From contig CAZLZJ010000020.1 in NCBI GenBank assembly GCA_964563975.1, forward strand, positions 1 through 36,291: a stretch of DNA of 36,291 nucleotides. The letters run 5' to 3'. Position numbers and translations under genes: made by a program. The DNA comes from JAAYJR01 sp964563975. Its GTDB lineage: Bacteria > Bacteroidota > Bacteroidia > Bacteroidales > Prolixibacteraceae. Under the pieces are notes generated by a model that was not told the origin of the DNA, did no database searches, and saw nothing but the letters and a program-made list of their open reading frames with translations. This document shows, in pieces, positions 25,343-33,416 of the stretch. Positions within the stretch are counted from its first letter, which is position 1. Every line of letters begins with the position of its first letter.

Positions 25343-26572
25343 ATGGACATTCAGGGTATAAAGCAGAGATTTGAGATAATTGGCAATTCACCCGGCCTTA
25401 ACAGGGCAATCGAAGTAGCGGTACAGGTTGCCCCGACCGATCTTTCAGTATTAATAACAGGTGAAAGCGGGACAGGAAAGGAGATTTTTCCCCAGATAAT
25501 CCATCAGTTTTCAGCAAGAAAGCATGGCAAATATATTGCAGTCAATTGTGGTGCAATACCCGAGGGCACTATCGATTCTGAACTTTTCGGACATGAAAAA
25601 GGGGCTTTTACCGGTGCTTTATCAGACCGGAAAGGTTATTTTGAAGAGGCAGACGGAGGAACTATCTTTCTTGATGAGATTGGAGAATTGCCTCTATCGA
25701 CACAGGTAAGGCTTCTTCGTGTTTTGGAAAGCGGTGAATTTATCAAGGTTGGTTCTTCGAAGGTGGTTAAGACAAATGTGAGGGTTATTGCCGCATCTAA
25801 TGTCAATATTCCCAAAGCAATTGAAGAGGGAAAGTTTCGCGAAGATCTTTATTACCGTTTAAATTCGGTGCCTATATATATACTTCCTCTTCGTCAGCGC
25901 CCTGATGATATACATCTTCTGTTTAGAAAATTTGCACGCGATTTTGCCGATAAATACAGAATGCCTCCGGTCAGGCTTGATGATGAAGCCAGGCTGTTGT
26001 TGGTTAATTACCGGTGGCCGGGTAATGTCAGGCAGCTTAAGAATATAACGGAACAAATTTCAATTATTGAAAAAAACCGGGAGCTGTCGGCTGATATATT
26101 GCAGGGCTATCTGCCTGCATTAACCTCTCAGAATCTGCCTGCCCTTTTTTTGTCCAGAACCGAAGGTGCTTTTACAAATGAGCGGGAGATTTTATATAAA
26201 GTTCTTTTTGACATGAAGCGTGATATGAACGACCTGAAGAAACTTGTGCTTGAACTGATGGAGGGAAATGAAGGAGTGGTTACAGGTGATAAGGCCGGAA
26301 TTATTCATAATCTTTACAATGAAGAAAATGTTGCACAACCTCCGGGCGAACCTTCTGCTAAAACATTTCAGCTGCACCATATTCATAAAGATAGTATTCA
26401 GGATACGGAGGAGGTGGTAGAAGAGTCTCTTTCACTCGAGGAGAATGAGATAGAATTGATTGAAAAGGCATTGGAAAAACATAATGGCAAAAGGAAATAT
26501 GCTGCTGAAGAATTAGGTATTTCAGAACGTACTCTCTACCGGAAGATTAAAGAGTACAATATTAACCGTTGA
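25343..26572 (+). CDS. Sigma-54-interacting transcriptional activator
   Basis: A 409-residue AAA+ enhancer-binding protein. Residues about 12-240 form the central domain: Walker A GESGTGKE (40-47), the sigma-54 contact loop GAFTGA (87-92, intact), Walker B GGTIFLDE (105-112), the arginine-finger area REDLYYRLN and RWPGNVRQLKN. The C-terminal 30 residues are a Fis-type helix-turn-helix (KRKYAAEELGISERTLYRKIKEY). There is no N-terminal receiver or ligand domain, so activity is probably set by expression level or a partner. An acidic linker (about 290-375) joins the two domains. lptE follows after 3 bp. This regulator-lptE-secG order is common in Bacteroidota, but I cannot tell its targets. Confidence 0.95.
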   Translation: MDIQGIKQRFEIIGNSPGLNRAIEVAVQVAPTDLSVLITGESGTGKEIFPQIIHQFSARKHGKYIAVNCGAIPEGTIDSELFGHEKGAFTGALSDRKGYFEEADGGTIFLDEIGELPLSTQVRLLRVLESGEFIKVGSSKVVKTNVRVIAASNVNIPKAIEEGKFREDLYYRLNSVPIYILPLRQRPDDIHLLFRKFARDFADKYRMPPVRLDDEARLLLVNYRWPGNVRQLKNITEQISIIEKNRELSADILQGYLPALTSQNLPALFLSRTEGAFTNEREILYKVLFDMKRDMNDLKKLVLELMEGNEGVVTGDKAGIIHNLYNEENVAQPPGEPSAKTFQLHHIHKDSIQDTEEVVEESLSLEENEIELIEKALEKHNGKRKYAAEELGISERTLYRKIKEYNINR

Positions 26573-26575
26573 TAT

Positions 26576-27097
26576 ATGCAAAGAAAGAGTAGTTTGGTTT
26601 TTTTATATATTCTGCTGTTTTTAATTGCAGGAACTGCTGATTCCTGCAAGATCTCCTACTCCTTTACAGGGGCAAATATTTCTCCTGATGTGAAAACTTT
26701 TTCAGTTTACTATTTTCCAAATCGTGCCAGATTGGTTAATCCGTTGTTAAGTCAGTTGTTTACCGAAGCCCTGAGGGAAAAGTTGCAACGGCAGACATCT
26801 TTAAATGAGACTGCCGAAAATGGGGATCTGATTTTTGAAGGACAAATAACCGGATATGATGTCAGGCCCATGTCAATACAAAAAGATGATATGGCTGCTT
26901 TAAACCGTCTGACTATCAGTGTTAGTGTCAGGTATACCAATAACACTGATAATGAACAAAGTACCGAAAGAACCTTCTCCGCATTTGAAGATTTCGACAG
27001 TACCAGCTCTTTGAGTGATGTGGAAGACGGGCTGGTACCCGAAATTATCAATAAACTGACTGAAGATATTTTTAATGCAACTCTTGCTAATTGGTGA
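26576..27097 (+). CDS. lptE: LPS-assembly lipoprotein LptE (Bacteroidota type)
   Basis: A 173-residue lipoprotein expected to plug the LptD outer-membrane channel and help place LPS on the cell surface. The signal ends in a lipobox-like GTADSC with Cys24 as the lipidation site. The mature part begins KISYSFTGANISPDVKTFSVYYFPN, the typical opening of Bacteroidota LptE, and continues with FTEALREKLQRQTSLN, GDLIFEGQITGYDVRP and a beta-rich end. It is 3 bp after the sigma-54 regulator stop and 1 bp before the next start, so it lies in a tight operon. Confidence 0.85.
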   Translation: MQRKSSLVFLYILLFLIAGTADSCKISYSFTGANISPDVKTFSVYYFPNRARLVNPLLSQLFTEALREKLQRQTSLNETAENGDLIFEGQITGYDVRPMSIQKDDMAALNRLTISVSVRYTNNTDNEQSTERTFSAFEDFDSTSSLSDVEDGLVPEIINKLTEDIFNATLANW

Positions 27098-27098
27098 T

Positions 27099-27689
27099 AT
27101 GGATAAAGATAAATTTTATAATCTCCTTGCAAATAATCTGCTGTTGAATAATGACACTTTGCCCGGGTTAAAACAGCTGACAGAAAAGTACCCCTATTTT
27201 CAAACAGCATTGATATTGCTTTTAAAAAACCTTAAACAGACCGGTAATCCCGAATTTGAAAGTTTTTTAAGAAGATTGGCAATAATGATCCCCGATCGTA
27301 AACTGCTGTTTAATTACTTGCTTGAAGATAAAGACAATGAGATTTTGGGTTATTATACTGAAGAGGCAGAAATAGTGACAACCCCTTTTGAATTTGAGGA
27401 GTCTGAAAGTGAGGGAAACCGGCTGATTGAAAAATTTCTTTCATTAAATAAGAGAGGAATAAAGATAGACAGAGATTCTGAAAAGAGTACCGGGACCGAC
27501 AGTAAAGTGATTTTAAAATCGTTGGTTGAGTCTGATGAGCTGATTACGGAGACTCTGGCAAATATATATGCAGAGCAAAAAAAATATGATAAAGCGGTTG
27601 ATGCTTTCAAAAAATTAAGCTTGAAATATCCGGAAAAAAGTGCTTACTTTGCACTCCGTATTAAAGAGATAGAAAAAAATTTAAAATAA
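27099..27689 (+). CDS. Tetratricopeptide-repeat-like protein of unknown function
   Basis: A 196-residue cytosolic-looking protein without a signal peptide. It starts MDKDKFYNLLANNLLLNNDT. The first half has paired helices with KYPYFQTALILLLKNLKQ. The C-terminus has one clear TPR-like unit, ETLANIYAEQKKYDKAVDAFKKLSLKYPE. The frame is open 8 codons further up (ATG 27075, inside lptE), but the ATG at 27099, 1 bp after the lptE stop, fits coupling better. Proteins of this kind sit between lptE and secG in many Bacteroidota; no function is established that I can name. secG follows 7 bp later. Confidence 0.78.
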   Translation: MDKDKFYNLLANNLLLNNDTLPGLKQLTEKYPYFQTALILLLKNLKQTGNPEFESFLRRLAIMIPDRKLLFNYLLEDKDNEILGYYTEEAEIVTTPFEFEESESEGNRLIEKFLSLNKRGIKIDRDSEKSTGTDSKVILKSLVESDELITETLANIYAEQKKYDKAVDAFKKLSLKYPEKSAYFALRIKEIEKNLK

Positions 27690-27696
27690 AACTGAG

Positions 27697-28077
27697 ATGT
27701 ATACTCTTATAACAGTTTTGATTTTTATAATATGTGTTCTTTTGGTTCTGATAGTATTGGTTCAGAATTCAAAAGGGGGCGGATTGGCAAGTAATTTTCA
27801 GTCTTCCAACCAGGTTATGGGAGTTCGTAAAACTACTGATTTTTTAGAAAAGACCACCTGGGTACTTGCAGGATCACTGTTGTTTCTCTCTGTGCTGGGT
27901 ACAGCCTTTATTCCGCGTGAACAGATCATGCAGGATCAGTCGAAGGTAAGGGAGCAGATTGAAACTGCAATTGATCCGACTCAGGTGCCAAACTTTCCTA
28001 CAACTGTTCCTGAAGCCGGCACTCAGGAGGGCGTACCTGCAGAGAGAAGCGAAGGAGGCAGCGGGGAAGGGCAGTAG
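27697..28077 (+). CDS. secG: Preprotein translocase subunit SecG
   Basis: Small inner-membrane subunit of the SecYEG channel. The 126-residue protein has two transmembrane helices: residues 2-22 (YTLITVLIFIICVLLVLIVL) and about 53-71 (TTWVLAGSLLFLSVLGTAF). Between them is the conserved loop VLVQNSKGGGLASNF...VMGVRKTTDFLEKTTW. An acidic, proline/glycine-rich tail of about 45 residues follows (ending GGSGEGQ), longer than in E. coli but usual in the phylum. It is the last gene of the sigma-54 regulator group and faces aroK with a 3-bp gap. Confidence 0.93.
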   Translation: MYTLITVLIFIICVLLVLIVLVQNSKGGGLASNFQSSNQVMGVRKTTDFLEKTTWVLAGSLLFLSVLGTAFIPREQIMQDQSKVREQIETAIDPTQVPNFPTTVPEAGTQEGVPAERSEGGSGEGQ

Positions 28078-28080
28078 CTT

Positions 28081-28587
28081 TTAGTTTTCTCCGGAAATCA
28101 TATCCATAATCTCATCAATGCCGATATCCGGATTGCTGATCCGGAATGTTGCTTTTTTATAATATTTGTCTCTCTGTTTTAAAGTTTTATTTATATAGTC
28201 AACAAGTTCTTGTTGTGATTTGCCTTTTATCAGCGGGCGGTCTATTTTTGAATTTGAAAGTCTGCCGGCCAGGATTTTTGGATCAATATCAAGGTAAATG
28301 GTTTTGCCCGAACGGTTCATAAGATCAATATTGTCAAAAAAACAGGGAGCACCTCCTCCGGTAGCAATGACAACATTGGAAAATTGCGAAAGCTCTTCCA
28401 GTGCTCTTCTCTCTTTTTTACGGAATTTAGCTTCTCCCTCTTCTGCAAATATCTGAGGGACGGTTTTACAATTTCTCTCTTCAATATAACTGTCCATGTC
28501 GATAAACTGCAATCCGGTATATTTAGAAAGTTTTTTGCCCAGTGTTGTTTTACCACACCCCATAAAGCCTATAAGGTAGATTCTCAT
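28081..28587 (-). CDS. aroK: Shikimate kinase
   Basis: Phosphorylates shikimate with ATP in aromatic amino-acid and folate precursor synthesis. It is 168 residues, the normal size. Walker A is GFMGCGKT at 7-14. The shikimate-binding blocks are FIDMDSYIEE, FAEEGEAKFRKKERRAL and VVIATGGGAP, and the lid region is SKIDRPLIKG. It begins 13 bp after the parC stop and is probably co-transcribed with parE-parC. It ends 3 bp from the facing secG stop. Confidence 0.97.
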   Translation of the reverse strand: MRIYLIGFMGCGKTTLGKKLSKYTGLQFIDMDSYIEERNCKTVPQIFAEEGEAKFRKKERRALEELSQFSNVVIATGGGAPCFFDNIDLMNRSGKTIYLDIDPKILAGRLSNSKIDRPLIKGKSQQELVDYINKTLKQRDKYYKKATFRISNPDIGIDEIMDMISGEN

Positions 28588-28600
28588 TGCAGTAATAATT

Positions 28601-31240
28601 TTAAAACAGTAACATCTGGTTTGGGTCTTCCTCTTTGTCAGGTCTTTTTATTTCAAAGGGAATATCATCATAATCTGACTCTTTTTCCTCATTTCCCTCT
28701 TCACTTTCCGGCTTGTCATATTCATCTTTTATTACCGGTTCCAACTCTTTGATATTGCCAATGCTGTAATTAGACAATCTTTTACCTTTTGCTTTCCATG
28801 ATTTTACCCCTATAAATTCGGCTACTTCTATGATCTCATTTTCCCGTTCAGAGTTTTTTCCTTCAAATTCAATTTCAAGCCTGGGGTAGCGAACCCATGT
28901 TATATTTATAAGTTTATTTTGCGGGTTGTCGCCAATAAACCTGATGCGCTTTCCTTCGGTTTCATCTATTTCAAAACGCTTAATGTAATAATATTCTATT
29001 TCTGCATCATAATAAACCGCTGAAAGTACTTTTTTGTCATCAAATTTTTCAATTGTCAGAATATCAGGTTCGAAATGGTTGCTTAAGTCAAAATTATAGA
29101 TTTGAAACTCACCGTTTTTATAGATCACTAAAATTTTATCTTCTCCGGCAAATTCGCCAAGATATCTTCCTCTGTTATCTGCATTCAGACGGAATACATC
29201 ATCATCGAACCATATTTTCCTTCCGCCTAATGTTGAAATTCCTTTTTCTTTTAAAGTGATTTTATAAACTTCATGTTTTGTAAGAATATTTCCTACTGAC
29301 TGTCGCATTTTAATTGCCAGTTCACCCATGTCTGACTCAAAAGCAATCTTTTTAAGTCTTGCCTTTGGTTTTAGTAAAACCTTCAGGACTTCCGCCTCTC
29401 CGTTCGGGTTAGCCGAAAAGTAGATAATTTTTGATTTTGGAGTGCCCTTTGTCAGATCATACTCTTTGTCTCTGGTTACTGCCGTTACAAAAAAACGCTT
29501 CATATAAGAATATCCCGATTCTCCATCCCGGTATATAACATTGTAGATTGTACGTTTGTCGTTTTTTTTGAAAATGGCAATATGAAGGGGATTTTTTCCG
29601 ATAAATGCCTTTTCACTGACTTTGGTAATAAAATATTTTCCATCCCTGTGAAAAACTATTATATCGTCTAAATAGGAACAGTCGCATATATACTCATCTT
29701 TTTTTAACCCTGTACCCATGAAACCCTCTTTCCGGTCAACATAAAGTTTTTCATTTCTGATTACTACTTTGGCTGCAACTATATTATCAAAGTTTCTGAT
29801 TTTTGTTTTTCGCTCTCTCCCTTTGCCATACTTATTTTTTAAATGACTGAACCATTTAATTGTATATGTGACAATATTTTCAATATTATAGACAATCTCT
29901 TCAATCTCTTCTTCTATTGCCAGGATATTTTCATTTGCTTTATCTTTATTGAATTTGAGTATCCGTGCCATGCGGATCTCCATCAGCTTTAAAATATCGT
30001 CGCGTGTTATATCTCTTTTAAAATGTGGTTTCCACGGATCGAGCCGGCGATCGGTATAGACTACCGCCTGATCCATATTTTCAGAATCTTCAAATTTTTT
30101 GTCTTTATACATTCGCTCCTCGATAAAAATCTTTTCGAGGTTGGCAAAATGCCAGGCTTCTTCCAGTTCGTTCTTTTTGATTTGAAGCTCTTTTTTTAAT
30201 AATTCGAGCGATTTGTCGGCCGACTTTTTTAATGTTTCTTTAACTCCGGTAAACTGAGGTTTGTCATCCTCAATTATACATGAGTTTGGCGATATAGAGA
30301 CTTCACAATCAGTAAAGGCGTAAAGGGCATCAATAGTTTTATCGGATGAAATACCGGATGAAAGCTGAATTAAAATCTCAACATTTTCAGCAGTATTATC
30401 ATCAATTTTTTTGATTTTAATTTTGCCTTTATCATTAGCTTTTATAATTGACTCAATAATATTGGAGGTACTCTTTCCATAAGGTATTTCAGTTATTGCC
30501 AATGTTTTATTGTCCCTCTTTTCAATCTTTGCCCTAACTTTTACAACTCCGCCCCGCAATCCGTTGTTATATCTGCTGAAATCAGCAAGGCCTCCGGTGG
30601 GGAAGTCGGGGAAAAGTTCAAACTCTTTTCCTTTAAGGTAGGCAATAGATGCATCTGCCAACTCAATGAAATTGTGAGGCAATATTTTTGATGCCAGCCC
30701 GACTGCAATACCATCAACTCCCTGTGCAAGTAATAGCGGAAATTTTACCGGGAGGGTAACAGGCTCTCTTTTTCTTCCGTCATATGAGAGTTTCCACTCT
30801 GTAGTTTTAGGATTAAATACAACTTCCAAGGCAAATTTTGATAGCCGCGCTTCTGTATATCTTGGGGCGGCTGCTCCGTCGCCGGTTAAAATATTCCCCC
30901 AGTTGCCCTGAGTGTCAATGAGCAGGTTTTTTTGTCCAAGCTGAACAATTGCATCACCTATGGAGGCATCGCCGTGGGGATGATATTGCATTGTCTGTCC
31001 GATAATGTTTGCTACCTTATTAAACCTCCCGTCATCCATCTCCCTCATTGCATGCATTATCCTTCGCTGAACAGGCTTTAGCCCGTCATTTACATAAGGA
31101 ACAGCCCTTTCAAGAATAACATAAGAGGCATAGTCCATGAACCAGTTTCGGTACATTCCCGGAAGATAGGTAATCTCTCTTTTTATCTCTTCGGCACCCC
31201 GGTCCTTATTAAGTTCATCAATCATATTTTCTTCTGTCAT
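28601..31240 (-). CDS. parC: DNA topoisomerase IV subunit A
   Basis: Breakage-reunion subunit of a type IIA topoisomerase that unlinks daughter chromosomes. It is 879 residues. The N-terminal winged-helix core has DGLKPVQRRIMHAM, QTMQYHPHGDASIGDAI and the active-site AAPRYTEARLSKFA with Tyr128 as the DNA-linking residue. Coiled-coil connector segments lie around 340-470. The C-terminal region (about 480-820) has degenerate repeated strands of the GyrA/ParC beta-propeller type, without the GyrA-box I would expect for gyrase. An acidic tail closes the protein (EEGNEEKESDYDD). The partner parE lies 57 bp upstream. The pairing and this divergent form are typical of Bacteroidota topo IV rather than gyrase. 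Confidence 0.93.
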   Translation of the reverse strand: MTEENMIDELNKDRGAEEIKREITYLPGMYRNWFMDYASYVILERAVPYVNDGLKPVQRRIMHAMREMDDGRFNKVANIIGQTMQYHPHGDASIGDAIVQLGQKNLLIDTQGNWGNILTGDGAAAPRYTEARLSKFALEVVFNPKTTEWKLSYDGRKREPVTLPVKFPLLLAQGVDGIAVGLASKILPHNFIELADASIAYLKGKEFELFPDFPTGGLADFSRYNNGLRGGVVKVRAKIEKRDNKTLAITEIPYGKSTSNIIESIIKANDKGKIKIKKIDDNTAENVEILIQLSSGISSDKTIDALYAFTDCEVSISPNSCIIEDDKPQFTGVKETLKKSADKSLELLKKELQIKKNELEEAWHFANLEKIFIEERMYKDKKFEDSENMDQAVVYTDRRLDPWKPHFKRDITRDDILKLMEIRMARILKFNKDKANENILAIEEEIEEIVYNIENIVTYTIKWFSHLKNKYGKGRERKTKIRNFDNIVAAKVVIRNEKLYVDRKEGFMGTGLKKDEYICDCSYLDDIIVFHRDGKYFITKVSEKAFIGKNPLHIAIFKKNDKRTIYNVIYRDGESGYSYMKRFFVTAVTRDKEYDLTKGTPKSKIIYFSANPNGEAEVLKVLLKPKARLKKIAFESDMGELAIKMRQSVGNILTKHEVYKITLKEKGISTLGGRKIWFDDDVFRLNADNRGRYLGEFAGEDKILVIYKNGEFQIYNFDLSNHFEPDILTIEKFDDKKVLSAVYYDAEIEYYYIKRFEIDETEGKRIRFIGDNPQNKLINITWVRYPRLEIEFEGKNSERENEIIEVAEFIGVKSWKAKGKRLSNYSIGNIKELEPVIKDEYDKPESEEGNEEKESDYDDIPFEIKRPDKEEDPNQMLLF

Positions 31241-31297
31241 GCTGCCTTTTCTATTACCTGTCTTATCTGATTAAATTTGTTGAGTTGCTGTCAGACA

Positions 31298-33148
31298 CTA
31301 TAAGTCATTTGCAAATACTGCTTCATCTTTTTCCACATACAGATTTTCAATTATGAAATCCTGACGCTCAGCGGTATTTTTACCCATATAGAACTCAAGC
31401 ATTTGCGATAAAGAGTCATGTTTTTTTAAAATTACCGGATCTAAACGGATATTTTTGCCAATAAAATTTTTAAACTCATCAGGCGAAATTTCTCCTAAGC
31501 CTTTAAATCTGGTTATTTCAGCTTTTCCTTTTAATCTTTTTATAGCTTGCCTTCTCTCTTCGTCTGTATAACAATAGTATGTTTTTTGTTTGTTTCTCAC
31601 CCTGAAAAGAGGGGTTTGAAGAATGAATACATGTCCTTTTCTGATAAGCTCGGGAAAGAACTGCAGAAAAAATGTTATAAGCAATAGCCTGATATGCATA
31701 CCATCCACATCTGCATCGGTTGCAATAATTATACGATTATAGCGCAGATCTTCAATATTATCTTCAATATTCAGGGCAGCTTGTAAAAGGTGAAACTCTT
31801 CATTTTCATAAACTACCTTTTTAGTAAGCCCGTATGTGTTCAGAGGTTTGCCTCTCAGACTGAAAACAGCTTGTGTGATAACATCTCTCGACTTTGTAAT
31901 TGACCCGCTTGCTGAATCACCTTCAGTAATAAATATACTGGACTCATCCGCCCTTTCATCGTTTGTATTGAAATGTACTCTGCAATCGCGTAGCTTTTTG
32001 TTATGGAGGCTTACTTTTTTTGAACGTTGTTTTGCCAGCTTTTGTATTCCGGCAATGGCTTTTCTTTCTCTTTCCGACTCTACAATGCGTTTAAGAAGGA
32101 TATCTGCAGTCTCTTGATTTTTATGAAGATAGTTGTCCAGCTCCTTTTGCAGAAAGTTCCCAACGTGTGCTCTTACTGAAATACCGTCGGGACTGATCTC
32201 CTTTGAGCCGAGCTTGGTTTTTGTTTGTGATTCGAATACAGGCTCCTCAACTTTGATACTTACTGCAGCAACTATTGATGCTCTTATGTCTGAAGGTTCA
32301 AAATCCTTTTTATAAAAATCACGTATGGTTTTTATATATATTTCCCTGAATGCCTGCAGATGAGTGCCTCCCTGAGAGGTATGCTGGCCATTGACAAAAG
32401 AGTAATAATTTTCACCGTAACGGAATCCATGTGTTATGGCAACCTCAATATCTTCACCCTTTAGATGTATTATCGGGTATAGGGGATTATCATCCATATT
32501 TTCCTCAAGAAGATCTTTTAAGCCATTTTTTGAGTAAAAACGTTCACCATTGAACTCTACGGTAAGCCCCGAGTTAAGAAATGTATAGTTTTTGGCCATA
32601 TTGACCACGTAATCTTCTATATAACGGTAATTCCTGAAAATATCCAAATCCGGTTCGAAGGTTACAAAAGTTCCGTTTGGCTCTTCATCGTCACGCCACT
32701 CTTTTTCATTTAAAATAATTCCTTTACTAAAAGAGGCCTCCTTAACCTGTCCTTCTCTTATGGATCTTATGGTAAATTCAGATGATAAGGCATTTACAGC
32801 CTTTATGCCCACTCCGTTCAGGCCCACAGATTTTTTAAAAACTTTGGAGTCATATTTTGCGCCGGTATTCATTTTGCTGGCCACTTCAACAAGCTTACCC
32901 AAGGGAATGCCCCTGCCGTAATCTCTTACAGTAACTTTATCCTGTTCAATATTGATTGAGATTTTTTTACCGTTACCCATCATGAACTCATCAACAGAGT
33001 TATCCATTACCTCTTTAAGAAGGACATAAATTCCGTCATCGGGAGCAGACCCGTCGCCCAGCTTCCCTATATACATGCCGGGTCTTTTACGGATATGCTC
33101 CTGCCATTTGAGTGTTTTTATTGAACCTTCATCATACTTTGGTGCCAT
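31298..33148 (-). CDS. parE: DNA topoisomerase IV subunit B
   Basis: ATPase subunit partnering ParC. It is 616 residues from ATG 33148. GHKL ATPase motifs are EVMDNSVDEF, RDYGRGIPLGKL, GLNGVGIKAVNALS and the QTK-loop region SQTKTKLGSKE. The TOPRIM domain has FITEGDSASGSI and DADVDGMHIRLLL. It ends with the FKGLGEISPDEFKNF block. The frame stays open 34 codons further upstream, but that extension has no family similarity and contains a promoter-like TATATTTG, so the ATG before APKYDEGSIKTLKW was chosen. It is the first gene of parE-parC-aroK. Confidence 0.96.
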   Translation of the reverse strand: MAPKYDEGSIKTLKWQEHIRKRPGMYIGKLGDGSAPDDGIYVLLKEVMDNSVDEFMMGNGKKISINIEQDKVTVRDYGRGIPLGKLVEVASKMNTGAKYDSKVFKKSVGLNGVGIKAVNALSSEFTIRSIREGQVKEASFSKGIILNEKEWRDDEEPNGTFVTFEPDLDIFRNYRYIEDYVVNMAKNYTFLNSGLTVEFNGERFYSKNGLKDLLEENMDDNPLYPIIHLKGEDIEVAITHGFRYGENYYSFVNGQHTSQGGTHLQAFREIYIKTIRDFYKKDFEPSDIRASIVAAVSIKVEEPVFESQTKTKLGSKEISPDGISVRAHVGNFLQKELDNYLHKNQETADILLKRIVESERERKAIAGIQKLAKQRSKKVSLHNKKLRDCRVHFNTNDERADESSIFITEGDSASGSITKSRDVITQAVFSLRGKPLNTYGLTKKVVYENEEFHLLQAALNIEDNIEDLRYNRIIIATDADVDGMHIRLLLITFFLQFFPELIRKGHVFILQTPLFRVRNKQKTYYCYTDEERRQAIKRLKGKAEITRFKGLGEISPDEFKNFIGKNIRLDPVILKKHDSLSQMLEFYMGKNTAERQDFIIENLYVEKDEAVFANDL

Positions 33149-33166
33149 GGTAAAACTTTTTTGATG

Positions 33167-33174
33167 CAAATATA
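33167..33174 (-). promoter_or_regulatory. Candidate -7 box for parE
   Basis: On the minus strand it reads TATATTTG, a full TAnnTTTG match, 19 bp from the parE ATG. It lies inside the upstream extension of the open frame, which supports the shorter start. Confidence 0.5.
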
Positions 33175-33264
33175 ACGAAAACAGCCTTGAAATCTGTTTT
33201 GCGTTTAAACCATTAACTAACAGTGCATAGTTGAAAAGTGTTAATATCAATTAATAAAATTTAA

Positions 33265-33283
33265 CCGGCTTAAGCTAAGCCGG
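33265..33283. repeat. Perfect 8-bp-arm palindrome in the parE / oxidoreductase divergent region
   Basis: CCGGCTTAAGCTAAGCCGG: arms CCGGCTTA and TAAGCCGG around a 3-nt AGC. No T-run follows on either strand and both flanking genes point away, so it is not a terminator. It lies 117 bp upstream of the parE ATG and 134 bp upstream of the oxidoreductase ATG. An operator or a small dispersed palindrome are the alternatives. Confidence 0.5.
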
Positions 33284-33370
33284 GCAGGGCATAATGATAT
33301 TTTTTATGTCCCTATAATATATATATTTAATTAATACAGCTGTTTTTTACGTTAAAACATTTTAAAATTT

Positions 33371-33378
33371 TAATTTTG
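33371..33378 (+). promoter_or_regulatory. Candidate -7 box for the lipoprotein oxidoreductase
   Basis: TAATTTTG matches TAnnTTTG and lies 38 bp before the ATG at 33417. A TTTA at 33346-33349 sits 21 bp upstream as a possible weak -33 element. Confidence 0.45.
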
Positions 33379-33416
33379 TCTGTGATCATGATAATCAATT
33401 AAAATTTTCTTTAATA

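Noticed and set aside
33149..33250. 34-codon N-terminal extension of parE.
   Set aside because: No family similarity, and a promoter-like TATATTTG lies inside it.
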